Shown here one piece after another: positions 7,384 to 15,905 of a stretch of DNA of 39,608 bases. The first letter of the stretch is position 1; each line of letters begins with the position of its first letter. Made by a program: the position numbers and the translations under genes. Origin of the DNA: UMGS755 sp045595795 (GTDB lineage Bacteria; Bacillota; Clostridia; UBA1381; UBA9506); the NCBI GenBank assembly GCA_045595795.1, contig JAZOBC010000021.1, positions 1 through 39,608 of the forward strand. The letters are read 5' to 3'. The notes under the pieces are model-generated. The model worked only from the letters and a program-made list of their open reading frames with translations, did not search any database and had not been told where the DNA came from.

Positions 7384-8301
7384 ATGTCTATTGATGTTTT
7401 AATTCGTAAAATTCAAGAGAAAAAGAATCCGACGGTTGCAGGTTTAGACCCCCGTTGGGAGTATATTCCCGAAGGAATCCGCGAAGATGCAATGAGTCGT
7501 TTTGGAAAAACCAATCAGGCTGTTGGTGCGGCATTAGCCGCGTTTAATAAAGGTTTAATTGATGGACTGTGCGACATTGTTCCCGCAGTGAAGCCCCAGT
7601 CTGCATATTATGAAATGTATGGTCTTTCCGGTCTTCAGGCACTGGCCGAAACCATTTCCTATGCGCGCGAAAAGGGCATGTATGTGATTTTAGACGGTAA
7701 GCGAAATGATATTGGTAAAACCGCAGAGGCTTATGCCGGTGCTTATCTGGGACATGTACAGGCAGGTGAAATTGAGGTTTGCAATGAGCTGGAAAGCGAA
7801 GGCCTCACAGTAAACGGTTATTTGGGCACTGATGGTATTTTGCCCTTTGTAAATGCTTGTAAAGATTTTGGCAAAATCATTTTTGTGTTGGTTAAAACCT
7901 CCAATCCTTCTTCCGGAGAATTACAGGACTTAACAGTTGATGGCGAAACCATTTCTCAAAAGATGGCTGCCATGGTCAATCGTTGGGGTGAAGGTTTAGA
8001 GGGTCAGTTTGGATATGGTCCTGTGGGCGCTGTGGTAGGCGCGACTTATCCCAAGCAGCTTAAAGAATTGCGTGCCCTGATGCCGAAATCCTACATCTTA
8101 GTTCCCGGTTATGGTGCACAGGGTGGTGGTGCACAGGATGTAGCCGGTGCATTTGATGCTAACGGATTAGGAGCTATTATTAATTCCTCCCGCGGTATTA
8201 TGTGTGCTTGGCAGAAGGGTGATTATAAGCCCGAGGAATTTGCTAAGGCTGCGCGTGATGAAGCCATCCGTATGCGTGATGACATTATGCAGTATATATA
8301 A
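7384..8301 (+). CDS. pyrF: Orotidine 5'-phosphate decarboxylase (type 2)
   Basis: A 305-residue enzyme that converts OMP to UMP. The active-site motif LDGKRNDIG is at 103-111, giving the Lys and paired Asp residues. The N-terminal GLDPRWEYIP (20-29) and the extra length over the roughly 240-residue common form mark the type 2 subfamily. GAGAGG precedes the ATG. It sits inside the operon between pyrC and carA, whereas the genes for the intervening steps (pyrK, pyrD, pyrE) are not in this window. Confidence 0.95.
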   Translation: MSIDVLIRKIQEKKNPTVAGLDPRWEYIPEGIREDAMSRFGKTNQAVGAALAAFNKGLIDGLCDIVPAVKPQSAYYEMYGLSGLQALAETISYAREKGMYVILDGKRNDIGKTAEAYAGAYLGHVQAGEIEVCNELESEGLTVNGYLGTDGILPFVNACKDFGKIIFVLVKTSNPSSGELQDLTVDGETISQKMAAMVNRWGEGLEGQFGYGPVGAVVGATYPKQLKELRALMPKSYILVPGYGAQGGGAQDVAGAFDANGLGAIINSSRGIMCAWQKGDYKPEEFAKAARDEAIRMRDDIMQYI

Positions 8302-8340
8302 ATTCATACTTTAGATAGAGAATAGAAAGGAAGTTAAGCC

Positions 8341-9423
8341 ATGAAAAAAGCGTTTTTAGCACTGGCTGACGGCACAGTTTTTGAAGGCTATAGCTTAGGT
8401 GCTACCGGAAAAACTGTTGGTGAAATTGTTTTTACTACCGGCATGACCGGATATTTAGAAGCAATTACAGACCCGTCCTTTGCCGGTCAGATTGTGACCA
8501 TGACCTATCCAATTATCGGTAACTACGGCGTGAATCGTGATGATTGTCAGTCAAACCGCGCTCAGGTTAAAGGATTAATCATGAAAGAGGCAGCAACGGT
8601 TCCCAATAACTTTCGTTCAAAAGAAACGTTGGAGTCTTACTTAATCAGTGAAAATGTCATTGCCATTACCGGTATTGATACACGAGCACTTACGAAAATC
8701 ATTCGAACTCAAGGCGCGATGAACGGTATGATTATAACGGGCGAAAATTTCTGCTTTGAAGATTATGAAGCGGAAATTAAAGCATATCGTGTTGGCTCAC
8801 AGGTAGACGGTGTGACTTGTCAGGCGCCTTACAGTGTTGGTGAGGGTTCCCTTCATGTGGCGGTTATGGATTATGGCTTAAAAAGAACCTTGCTTGAATC
8901 TTTTACCGGCCGTGGCGTGAAAGCAACAGTTTTTCCTGCCAATACATCGGCAGAAACGGTTTTGGCAGAGAATCCCGATGGCATAGTGTTATCAGATGGT
9001 CCTGGTGATCCCGTGGCTTGCTTAGATCAAACAGAGACAGTTAAGGCATTAATGAACTCAGGTAAGCCTGTGTTTGGTGTAGGATTGGGACATCAACTGG
9101 CTGCACTTGCTATGGGCGGTCAGACCGAAAAACTGAAGTTTGGTCATCGCGGCGCCAATCAGCCTGTTAAAGACTTAAAAACAGATCAAACCTTTGTGAC
9201 TGTTCAGAATCATGGTTATGCCGTTATAGAAGGCAGTCTGGATGCTGATGTTGCAATTGTCAGCCATATAAACGTCAATGACGGCAGCGTGGAAGGCATT
9301 CGTTATCAGTCAGTGCCTGCCATTACGGTGCAGTTTGATCCAGAATCCAAGCCCGGTTCAAAACGTGAAGGATATATATTAGAAGAATTTGTTGCTATGA
9401 TGGGAGGAAAAAACAATGCCTAA
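8341..9423 (+). CDS. carA: Carbamoyl-phosphate synthase small subunit lacking catalytic Cys and His
   Basis: A 360-residue CarA homologue. Normally the class I glutaminase domain frees ammonia from glutamine and passes it to CarB. The fold is intact: MTGYLEAITDPSFAGQI near the N terminus, LSDGPGDP in the amidotransferase domain, and VQNHGYAV. However, the nucleophile motif reads FGVGLGHQ (245-252), with Gly248 (codon GGA) where the family has Cys. The triad motif reads QFDPES (331-336), with Asp333 in place of His and Glu335 kept. A Cys codon would need two changes to become GGA, so a single sequencing error is unlikely. The subunit may act only as a structural partner for an ammonia-using synthetase. 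The stop overlaps the carB start by eight bases. AAAGGAAG precedes the ATG. Confidence 0.92.
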   Translation: MKKAFLALADGTVFEGYSLGATGKTVGEIVFTTGMTGYLEAITDPSFAGQIVTMTYPIIGNYGVNRDDCQSNRAQVKGLIMKEAATVPNNFRSKETLESYLISENVIAITGIDTRALTKIIRTQGAMNGMIITGENFCFEDYEAEIKAYRVGSQVDGVTCQAPYSVGEGSLHVAVMDYGLKRTLLESFTGRGVKATVFPANTSAETVLAENPDGIVLSDGPGDPVACLDQTETVKALMNSGKPVFGVGLGHQLAALAMGGQTEKLKFGHRGANQPVKDLKTDQTFVTVQNHGYAVIEGSLDADVAIVSHINVNDGSVEGIRYQSVPAITVQFDPESKPGSKREGYILEEFVAMMGGKNNA

Positions 9424-12400
9424 ACGCGAAGATGTGAAAAAGGTTTTGGTCATCGGTTCCGGTCCGATTGTCATCGGTCAGGCGGCAGAATTTGACTATG
9501 CCGGTACGCAGGCATGTCGTGCGCTTACCGAAGAAGGCGTTGAGGTTGTTTTGATCAACTCCAATCCTGCAACCATTATGACAGATAAAATGATGGCCGA
9601 TAAAATTTATATTGAACCGCTCGTTGCCGATTCTGTGAAAAAGGTCATTGAAATTGAACGGCCGGACAGCATTTTGCCGACGTTGGGCGGTCAGACAGGT
9701 CTGAATCTGGCTATGGAACTGGCAGAAGAAGGCTATCTTGACAAAATGAATGTGAAGCTTTTGGGAACGGCAACCTCTGCGATTAAAATGGCAGAAGACC
9801 GCCAGGCTTTTAAAGATACTATGGAATCCATCGGCGAGCCTTGCATTGCTTCTAAGGTGGTTAACACCTATGAAGATGCACTGGATTTTGCTAAGGAAAT
9901 CGGTTTTCCTGTTATCGTTCGTCCGGCTTATACCTTGGGTGGCACCGGCGGCGGTATTGCATACACAGAAGAAGATTTGGCCGAGATTGCACCGAATGGC
10001 TTGCGTCTTTCCCGTGTACATCAGGTTTTGATTGAAAAATGTATTTCCGGTTGGAAAGAAATTGAGTTTGAGGTGATTCGTGACGGTAAGGGTAATGCTA
10101 TTACGGTTTGCTCCATGGAAAACCTTGACCCCGTGGGTGTTCATACCGGTGACTCTGTGGTTATTGCACCGGCACAGACGCTTAGCGAACGTGAATATAG
10201 CATGCTGAGAAATGCATCTTTGAACATCATTCACGCGTTGGGTATTGAAGGTGGCTGTAACTGTCAGTTTGCTCTGCATCCTGAGAGTTTTGAATATGCT
10301 GTTATTGAGGTTAACCCCAGAGTATCCCGTTCTTCAGCGCTGGCTTCAAAAGCAACGGGTTATCCTATTGCCAAGGTTACTTCTAAAATTGCGTTAGGTT
10401 ATGGTTTAGACGAAATCGTGAATGCGGTAACAGGCAAAACCTGTGCTTGCTTTGAGCCCACCATTGACTATTGCGTTATTAAATTCCCCAAATGGCCGTT
10501 TGATAAATTTGTAAAGGCAAAGCGTACCTTGGGCACGCAGATGAAGGCAACCGGTGAGGTTATGGCGATTTCGGACAACATCGAAGGTGCTTTGATGAAG
10601 GCGGTTCGCTGCTTAGAGCTCAATGTTATGTCCTTTGAACTTAAGAAATTAAAGGCTTTGTCTAAGAAGGATATTGTAAAACGTCTGTCAAGAATTGACG
10701 ACGAGCGTTTCTTTGTGATTTGTGAAGCTTTCCGCCGCGATGTGGATATTCACGAAATTCAACAAATTACAACCATTGATTTGTTCTTCTTAAACAAGTT
10801 GAAAAATCTGGTTGATATGGAAAGACGCCTGCAGGAAGAAGCCTTAGAACCTGAACTTTTAAAAGAAGCAAAACGCATGGGCTTTACCGATAAGCTGATT
10901 GCATCCTTATGTGGTAAGTCTGAGATTGCTGTCAGAGCGATGCGTGAACTTCACAGTATTTTCCCGGCTTATAAAATGGTTGATACCTGTGCGGCTGAGT
11001 TTGAGGCTGTAACGCCATACTATTATTCCACCTATGATGAATATACCGAAACGTTTTCTTCCACCAAGAAAAAGGTTGTTGTTATTGGCTCCGGCCCCAT
11101 TCGAATCGGTCAGGGTATTGAGTTTGACTATTGCTCTGTACATTCTGTTTGGGCGCTGCGCGAGGCGGGCTATGAAACCATTATCATCAATAACAATCCC
11201 GAAACTGTTTCTACTGACTTTGATACGGCGGACAAGCTTTATTTTGAGCCGCTGACAGCAGAGGACGTAGGCAACATTTTAGAGATTGAAAAGCCTGATG
11301 GCGTGTTGGTTCAGTTCGGTGGTCAAACGGCCATTAAGCTGACACAGGCATTAAAAGAAATGGGCGTTAAAATCTTAGGCACCAAGGCTGAAGATGTCGA
11401 TGCAGCTGAAGACAGAGAACGGTTTGACGAAATTCTGGAAGAATGTAATATCAGAAGACCGGAAGGTCGCACCGTCTTCACTCATGAAGAAGCCTTAGAA
11501 GCAGCCAACGAGCTGGGATACCCTGTTTTGGTTCGTCCTTCTTATGTATTAGGCGGTCAGGGCATGGAAATTGCCTATAACGACCAGGATGTTAAGGAAT
11601 TCATGGACATCATCACCATGATTAAGCAGGAGCATCCGATTCTCATTGACAAATATATGATGGGCAAAGAAATTGAAGTGGATGCCATCTGTGACGGAAC
11701 TGATATTTTAATTCCCGGTATCATGGAGCACTTAGAGCGTGCCGGTGTTCACTCCGGTGACTCAATTTCTGTGTATCCGGCACCCACCATCACCCAAAAA
11801 ATTAAGGATGATTTGGTTGAATATACCAAGCGCCTTGCTAATGCTTTGCATGTTGTGGGCCTTGTAAACATTCAGTTTGTTCTGCATGAGGGGGAAATTT
11901 ATGTCATCGAAGTGAATCCCCGTTCCTCCAGAACTGTGCCTTACATCAGTAAGGTTACCAATGTTCCCATGGTCGACCTGGCAACTCGCTGCGTTTTAGG
12001 CGAAAAGCTCAAGGATATGGGTTGTGGAACCGGCTTGCACCCGGAAGGGGAGTATGTGGCAATTAAGGTGCCGGTGTTCTCCTTTGAAAAGCTTCATGAT
12101 GTTGATACGTCCTTAGGACCTGAAATGAAATCAACCGGCGAAGTGCTGGGTATCAGCAAAGATTTTTCGGAAGCACTTTACAAGGGCTTGTTGGGCGCAG
12201 GATTTAAGATGAGCGAAAGAGGTAACATCTTAATCACGGTTCGCGATACGGATAAGCCGGAAATGTTAGATCTTGCAAAGGGCTTCCATGAGCTTGGTTA
12301 TCACATTTACTCCACAAGCGGAACCGCTGAGTTCTTAATGAAAAACAATGTACCTGCCACAACGGTTTCTAAAATTGGCGAGGGTTCACCGGATATTTTA

Positions 12401-12613
12401 GACCTGTTGCAGGAAGGTCGATTCAATATGGTGATTAACACCGCTACAAAGGGACGTCGTCCTGACCGTGACGGATTTAAAATCAGAAGAAAGAGCGTTG
12501 AACTGTCAGTTCCTTGCTTAACCAGTTTGGATACGGCAAAGGCATTCTTAGCCAGTGTGCAGAGCACCCAGAACAAAACAGACCTGAGCATGGTGAATCT
12601 GCGGGATGTTTAA
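9416..12613 (+). CDS. carB: Carbamoyl-phosphate synthase large subunit
   Basis: A 1065-residue full-length CarB that makes carbamoyl phosphate from bicarbonate, ammonia and two ATP. Two homologous ATP-grasp halves are visible, each opening with a VxVIGSGPIxIGQ element (about 10-22 and near 560) and carrying GGQT and VRP(A/S)Y(T/V)LGG segments. The C-terminal MGS-like allosteric domain, which binds UMP or IMP in relatives, is present (about 930-1050). It starts eight bases inside carA behind GGGAGG, so the two subunits are translationally coupled. It is the last gene of the operon, with a terminator 20 bases downstream. In contrast to CarA, no loss of key motifs was noticed. Confidence 0.96.
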   Translation: MPKREDVKKVLVIGSGPIVIGQAAEFDYAGTQACRALTEEGVEVVLINSNPATIMTDKMMADKIYIEPLVADSVKKVIEIERPDSILPTLGGQTGLNLAMELAEEGYLDKMNVKLLGTATSAIKMAEDRQAFKDTMESIGEPCIASKVVNTYEDALDFAKEIGFPVIVRPAYTLGGTGGGIAYTEEDLAEIAPNGLRLSRVHQVLIEKCISGWKEIEFEVIRDGKGNAITVCSMENLDPVGVHTGDSVVIAPAQTLSEREYSMLRNASLNIIHALGIEGGCNCQFALHPESFEYAVIEVNPRVSRSSALASKATGYPIAKVTSKIALGYGLDEIVNAVTGKTCACFEPTIDYCVIKFPKWPFDKFVKAKRTLGTQMKATGEVMAISDNIEGALMKAVRCLELNVMSFELKKLKALSKKDIVKRLSRIDDERFFVICEAFRRDVDIHEIQQITTIDLFFLNKLKNLVDMERRLQEEALEPELLKEAKRMGFTDKLIASLCGKSEIAVRAMRELHSIFPAYKMVDTCAAEFEAVTPYYYSTYDEYTETFSSTKKKVVVIGSGPIRIGQGIEFDYCSVHSVWALREAGYETIIINNNPETVSTDFDTADKLYFEPLTAEDVGNILEIEKPDGVLVQFGGQTAIKLTQALKEMGVKILGTKAEDVDAAEDRERFDEILEECNIRRPEGRTVFTHEEALEAANELGYPVLVRPSYVLGGQGMEIAYNDQDVKEFMDIITMIKQEHPILIDKYMMGKEIEVDAICDGTDILIPGIMEHLERAGVHSGDSISVYPAPTITQKIKDDLVEYTKRLANALHVVGLVNIQFVLHEGEIYVIEVNPRSSRTVPYISKVTNVPMVDLATRCVLGEKLKDMGCGTGLHPEGEYVAIKVPVFSFEKLHDVDTSLGPEMKSTGEVLGISKDFSEALYKGLLGAGFKMSERGNILITVRDTDKPEMLDLAKGFHELGYHIYSTSGTAEFLMKNNVPATTVSKIGEGSPDILDLLQEGRFNMVINTATKGRRPDRDGFKIRRKSVELSVPCLTSLDTAKAFLASVQSTQNKTDLSMVNLRDV

Positions 12614-12632
12614 TTCGAATCTTTTTACAATC

Positions 12633-12662
12633 AAAAGCCACACAGAATTCTGTGTGGCTTTT
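12633..12662 (+). terminator. Terminator of the pyr operon
   Basis: A perfect 30-base palindrome: AAAAGCCACACAGAA (12633-12647) and its reverse complement end in a T run. It lies 20 bases after the carB stop. Being symmetrical with A and T tails, it could work in both directions. Confidence 0.85.
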
Positions 12663-12692
12663 ACCATGTTACACATTGCGTTTTGAAAAGGT

Positions 12693-12721
12693 TTGACAGT
12701 GTTTATATTTTGTGATACAAT
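12693..12721 (+). promoter_or_regulatory. Strong sigma-A promoter of typA
   Basis: A perfect TTGACA (12693-12698), a 17-base spacer and TACAAT (12716-12721), with TGTGA just before the -10, lie about 55 bases upstream of the typA start. Confidence 0.8.
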
Positions 12722-12763
12722 ACAAGACTGTGATTATTTTGAAAAACATTAGAAAAATGCTTT

Positions 12764-12768
12764 GGAGG
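12764..12768 (+). promoter_or_regulatory. Ribosome binding site that sets the typA start at UUG 12777
   Basis: GGAGG lies eight bases before TTG at 12777. The alternative in-frame TTG at 12762 overlaps this site and cannot use it, so 12777 is the likely start. Confidence 0.7.
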
Positions 12769-12776
12769 CGCCAACA

Positions 12777-14591
12777 TTGAAGGAAATCAGAAACATTGCA
12801 ATTATTGCACACGTTGACCATGGTAAAACAACTCTGGTGGATGTGATGCTGAAAAATAGCGGTATATATCGTGAGAATGAACAAGTAACAGAGCGTGTTA
12901 TGGATTCAAACGACTTAGAGCGTGAACGTGGCATCACCATTTTATCTAAAAACACCTCTGTCATGTATAAAAATATTAAGATTAACATTATCGACACCCC
13001 GGGTCATGCGGATTTCGGCGGCGAGGTAGAGCGCGTACTGGGAATGGTGGATGGTGTGCTTCTTTTGGTTGATGCCTTTGAAGGACCCATGCCTCAGACG
13101 CGGTTTGTTTTGAAAAAAGCTCTTTCTCTTGATCTTAAGCCGATTGTTGTTGTCAATAAAATTGATCGTCCGCAGGCGCGTCCGACTGAAGTGGTTGATG
13201 AAATTTTTAATTTGTTTATTGACTTGGGCGCAAGCGATGAGCAGGCAGATTTCCCCATTATCTATACCTCTGCCAGAGAAGGCGTCAGCGGTTTGGAGCC
13301 CTATGAAATGCAGCAGGGTTTAGAGCCATTGTTTGACACCATTGTCAGTCATGTGCCGGCACCTGCATGCGAAACTGAAAAGCCCCTCAGAATGCTTGTT
13401 TCCAATATTGACTATGATGAATATGTGGGACGAATTGCCGTGGGCAAAATTGACCGCGGCAGTGTAAAAACCGGTCAAGCAGTCACAATCTGTCGTGCTG
13501 ACGGCAGCAAGCAAAACGCAAAATGCGGACGCCTTTATAGCTTCGATGGCTTAAAGAGAATTGAAACGGCAGAAGCCTTTGCCGGTGATGTTGTACTCAT
13601 TGCAGGGTTGGGTGATATAGGCATTGGTGAAACCCTGTGTGACCCTGCCTGCATAGAGCCTTTGCCTGTGATTACCGTTGATGAACCCACTATTTCGATG
13701 AACTTTTTAGTGAATAACAGTCCGTTTGCCGGTAACGAGGGGGAATATGTCACCAGCCGTCATTTGCGTGACAGACTCTTTCGTGAGCTTGATACCAACG
13801 TGAGCCTCAAGGTGGAAGAAACCGATAGTGCCGATTGCTTTAAGGTTTCCGGCAGAGGAGAACTTCATCTTTCTATTTTAATTGAAACTATGCGTCGTCA
13901 GGGCTATGAATTTCAGGTATCGAGACCTGAGGTTATTTTAAAGAAAAAAGGCGATGCTGTTTTAGAGCCGGTGGAGCTTTTATATATTGATTTGCCGGAG
14001 GAATATGCTGGTACAGTGATTGAAAAAATAGGCAAACGTCGCGGTGAAATGCTGAACATGCAACCCACGGATAATGGCTATACCCGTCTTGAATTTCGCG
14101 TGCCGTCTCGCGGCTTAATCGGCTATCGCAGTGAGTTTTTAACCGATACCCGGGGTAACGGCGTGATGAATACGGTATTAGACGGCTACATCCCCTTCTG
14201 TGGCGAAATTGAAAGCCGCAGCCGCGGTTCTATGATTGCGTGGGAAACCGGCGACAGCGTGGCATATGGTCTCTTTAATGCCCAGGAGCGGGGTCGCTTG
14301 TTCATTGGTGCCGGCATTAAGGTCTATGAGGGCATGATTGTGGGCGAGAATGCAAAGGCTGAGGATATTACTGTTAACGTCTGCAAAAAGAAGCATGTGA
14401 CTAACATGCGTGCCTCCGGCAGCGATGAGGCATTGCGTTTAACACCGCCGGACAATTTAAGTCTTGAACAATGTTTGGAATTTATTTCAGATGATGAATT
14501 GGTTGAAATTACGCCGGAAAACATTCGTCTGCGTAAAAAACTGTTAACCAAAACGGAGCGCGACAAGGCGGCAAACAGAAATAAAAAATAA
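12777..14591 (+). CDS. typA: Translational GTPase TypA/BipA
   Basis: A 604-residue ribosome-associated GTPase of the elongation-factor family, involved in ribosome assembly and stress adaptation. The G motifs are in order: AHVDHGKTT near residue 11, RERGITI near 46, DTPGHADFGGE near 71 and NKIDR near 126. EF-G-like domains III and V and the TypA-specific C-terminal domain follow; the length is normal. Translation most likely begins at UUG 12777, giving a protein that starts MKEIRNIAII. The gene is monocistronic, with its own promoter (12693-12721) and terminator (14608-14654). Confidence 0.95.
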   Translation: MKEIRNIAIIAHVDHGKTTLVDVMLKNSGIYRENEQVTERVMDSNDLERERGITILSKNTSVMYKNIKINIIDTPGHADFGGEVERVLGMVDGVLLLVDAFEGPMPQTRFVLKKALSLDLKPIVVVNKIDRPQARPTEVVDEIFNLFIDLGASDEQADFPIIYTSAREGVSGLEPYEMQQGLEPLFDTIVSHVPAPACETEKPLRMLVSNIDYDEYVGRIAVGKIDRGSVKTGQAVTICRADGSKQNAKCGRLYSFDGLKRIETAEAFAGDVVLIAGLGDIGIGETLCDPACIEPLPVITVDEPTISMNFLVNNSPFAGNEGEYVTSRHLRDRLFRELDTNVSLKVEETDSADCFKVSGRGELHLSILIETMRRQGYEFQVSRPEVILKKKGDAVLEPVELLYIDLPEEYAGTVIEKIGKRRGEMLNMQPTDNGYTRLEFRVPSRGLIGYRSEFLTDTRGNGVMNTVLDGYIPFCGEIESRSRGSMIAWETGDSVAYGLFNAQERGRLFIGAGIKVYEGMIVGENAKAEDITVNVCKKKHVTNMRASGSDEALRLTPPDNLSLEQCLEFISDDELVEITPENIRLRKKLLTKTERDKAANRNKK

Positions 14592-14607
14592 AATGACATG
14601 ATAGCGA

Positions 14608-14654
14608 AAGAAGCTGTGATATTTCATATATCACAGCTTCTTATCTGTTTTTTT
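14608..14654 (+). terminator. Terminator of typA
   Basis: A 15-bp perfect stem (14608-14622 with 14628-14642, loop TTCAT) is followed five bases later by seven T (14648-14654), 17 bases after the typA stop. Confidence 0.85.
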
Positions 14655-14698
14655 AGTGGAAAAATTTGACGAAATCAGAGTTTTTTTATTTTTTTTGT

Positions 14699-14726
14699 TT
14701 GAAAAAGAAAAAAAGGGGTATATATA
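14699..14726 (+). promoter_or_regulatory. Candidate promoter of dgt-dnaG-sigA
   Basis: TTGAAA (14699-14704), a 16-base spacer and TATATA (14721-14726) lie 52 bases upstream of dgt. The region is strongly A/T-biased, so chance matches are possible. Confidence 0.4.
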
Positions 14727-14777
14727 CAACATAAACTGCATTTATTTTATTAAACAAGCAGCAGAGGAGGGAACTAT

Positions 14778-15776
14778 ATGGATTTGCGAGCCTATACGCA
14801 CCGGCTTGAGGAGCAATCCTTGTCGGAGTTTGCCGTGCGTTCTTGTGATACCAAGGGTAGGCAGAAGCCTCTTTCTCTCTGCGATGTGCGAACAGAGTTT
14901 CAGCGTGACCGTGATAGAATTATTCATGCAAAATCCTTTCGACGCCTGATGCATAAAACGCAGGTTTTTTTGGCTCCTGAGGGAGATCACTATAGAACCC
15001 GGTTGACGCATACCTTAGAGGTAACGCAGATAGCCAGAACCATTGCAAGAGCCTTGCGCTTAAACGAAGACCTGACAGAAGCGATTGCATTGGGTCACGA
15101 TTTGGGACATACACCGTTTGGCCATTCGGGAGAGGCGGTTTTAGACCAAATTTGCAGTGAGGGCTTTCGCCATTATGAGCAAAGTCTGCGCGTTGTGGAT
15201 GTGTTAGAAGGTGGTGTTGGTTTAAACCTGACTTTTGAAGTGCGAGACGGCATTGTGAATCATGCCGGCGACAACGAGGCGCAAACATTGGAAGGACAGA
15301 TTATTAAGCTGGCTGACCGAATTGCCTATATCAATCATGATATTGATGATGCGGTTCGAGGTGGGGTAATTGCAGCTGAATCAATACCCAAGCCTTGCAG
15401 AGAATTGTTAGGTGACAGTCACGGTGATCGCATTCATAACATGATTATTGATGTTGTGCACAGTAGTGTCGAAAAACCGAGAGTTACTATGTCTGACGAA
15501 ATGTATGGCGCTATGATGGAACTGAGGGACTTTATGTTTCAAAATGTCTATACCAATTCCATTGCAAAGGCAGAGGAAGAAAAAGCGAAAAATATTCTGG
15601 CAACTCTGTTTGAAACCTTCTTGAATCAGCCTGCTATCTTGCAGGAAACCGGTCTTGCATCTAAGACCTTTTCCGGCGAGCGAGATGTGTGTGACTATAT
15701 TGCCGGTATGACGGATAATTATGCCATTTATATCTTTAAAAGTCTGTTTCTGCCGCAAGGTTGGCAGATTAAATAG
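14778..15776 (+). CDS. dgt: Deoxyguanosinetriphosphate triphosphohydrolase-like protein
   Basis: A 332-residue HD-domain enzyme that releases triphosphate from dNTPs, helping to balance nucleotide pools. The metal-binding residues are visible: His78 in RLTHTLEVTQIAR and the HD pair at 107-108 in ALGHDLGHTPFGHSGE. HDIDDAVRGG lies further on. The length fits the shorter Gram-positive family. GGAGG precedes the ATG. It is followed after about 130 bases by dnaG and sigA, an order I recall from other Clostridia that links dNTP control with primer synthesis. dNTP preference cannot be read from the sequence. Confidence 0.9.
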   Translation: MDLRAYTHRLEEQSLSEFAVRSCDTKGRQKPLSLCDVRTEFQRDRDRIIHAKSFRRLMHKTQVFLAPEGDHYRTRLTHTLEVTQIARTIARALRLNEDLTEAIALGHDLGHTPFGHSGEAVLDQICSEGFRHYEQSLRVVDVLEGGVGLNLTFEVRDGIVNHAGDNEAQTLEGQIIKLADRIAYINHDIDDAVRGGVIAAESIPKPCRELLGDSHGDRIHNMIIDVVHSSVEKPRVTMSDEMYGAMMELRDFMFQNVYTNSIAKAEEEKAKNILATLFETFLNQPAILQETGLASKTFSGERDVCDYIAGMTDNYAIYIFKSLFLPQGWQIK

Positions 15777-15905
15777 AAGTTTTACATAAAATGTCAATTT
15801 GTGGTTATTCTATGTGTAGCAATCATTTTTAAAAAAGAAAGAGGATTTCTTCTTTTTTCGTCGAATAGTATGATGGCTTAAATTTTTAACAGGAGAGGAA
15901 CGGAA

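Noticed and set aside
9395..10279. Long minus-strand ORF of 294 codons opposite carB
   Set aside because: It is antisense to a strongly conserved carB region, is rich in His, Asn, Cys and Phe as typical of a shadow frame, and has no ribosome binding site.
15820..15861. A/T-rich hairpin between dgt and dnaG considered as a terminator
   Set aside because: The pairing is imperfect and almost all A-T and G-T, and dgt-dnaG-sigA is likely one transcript. I could not support it as a separate feature.
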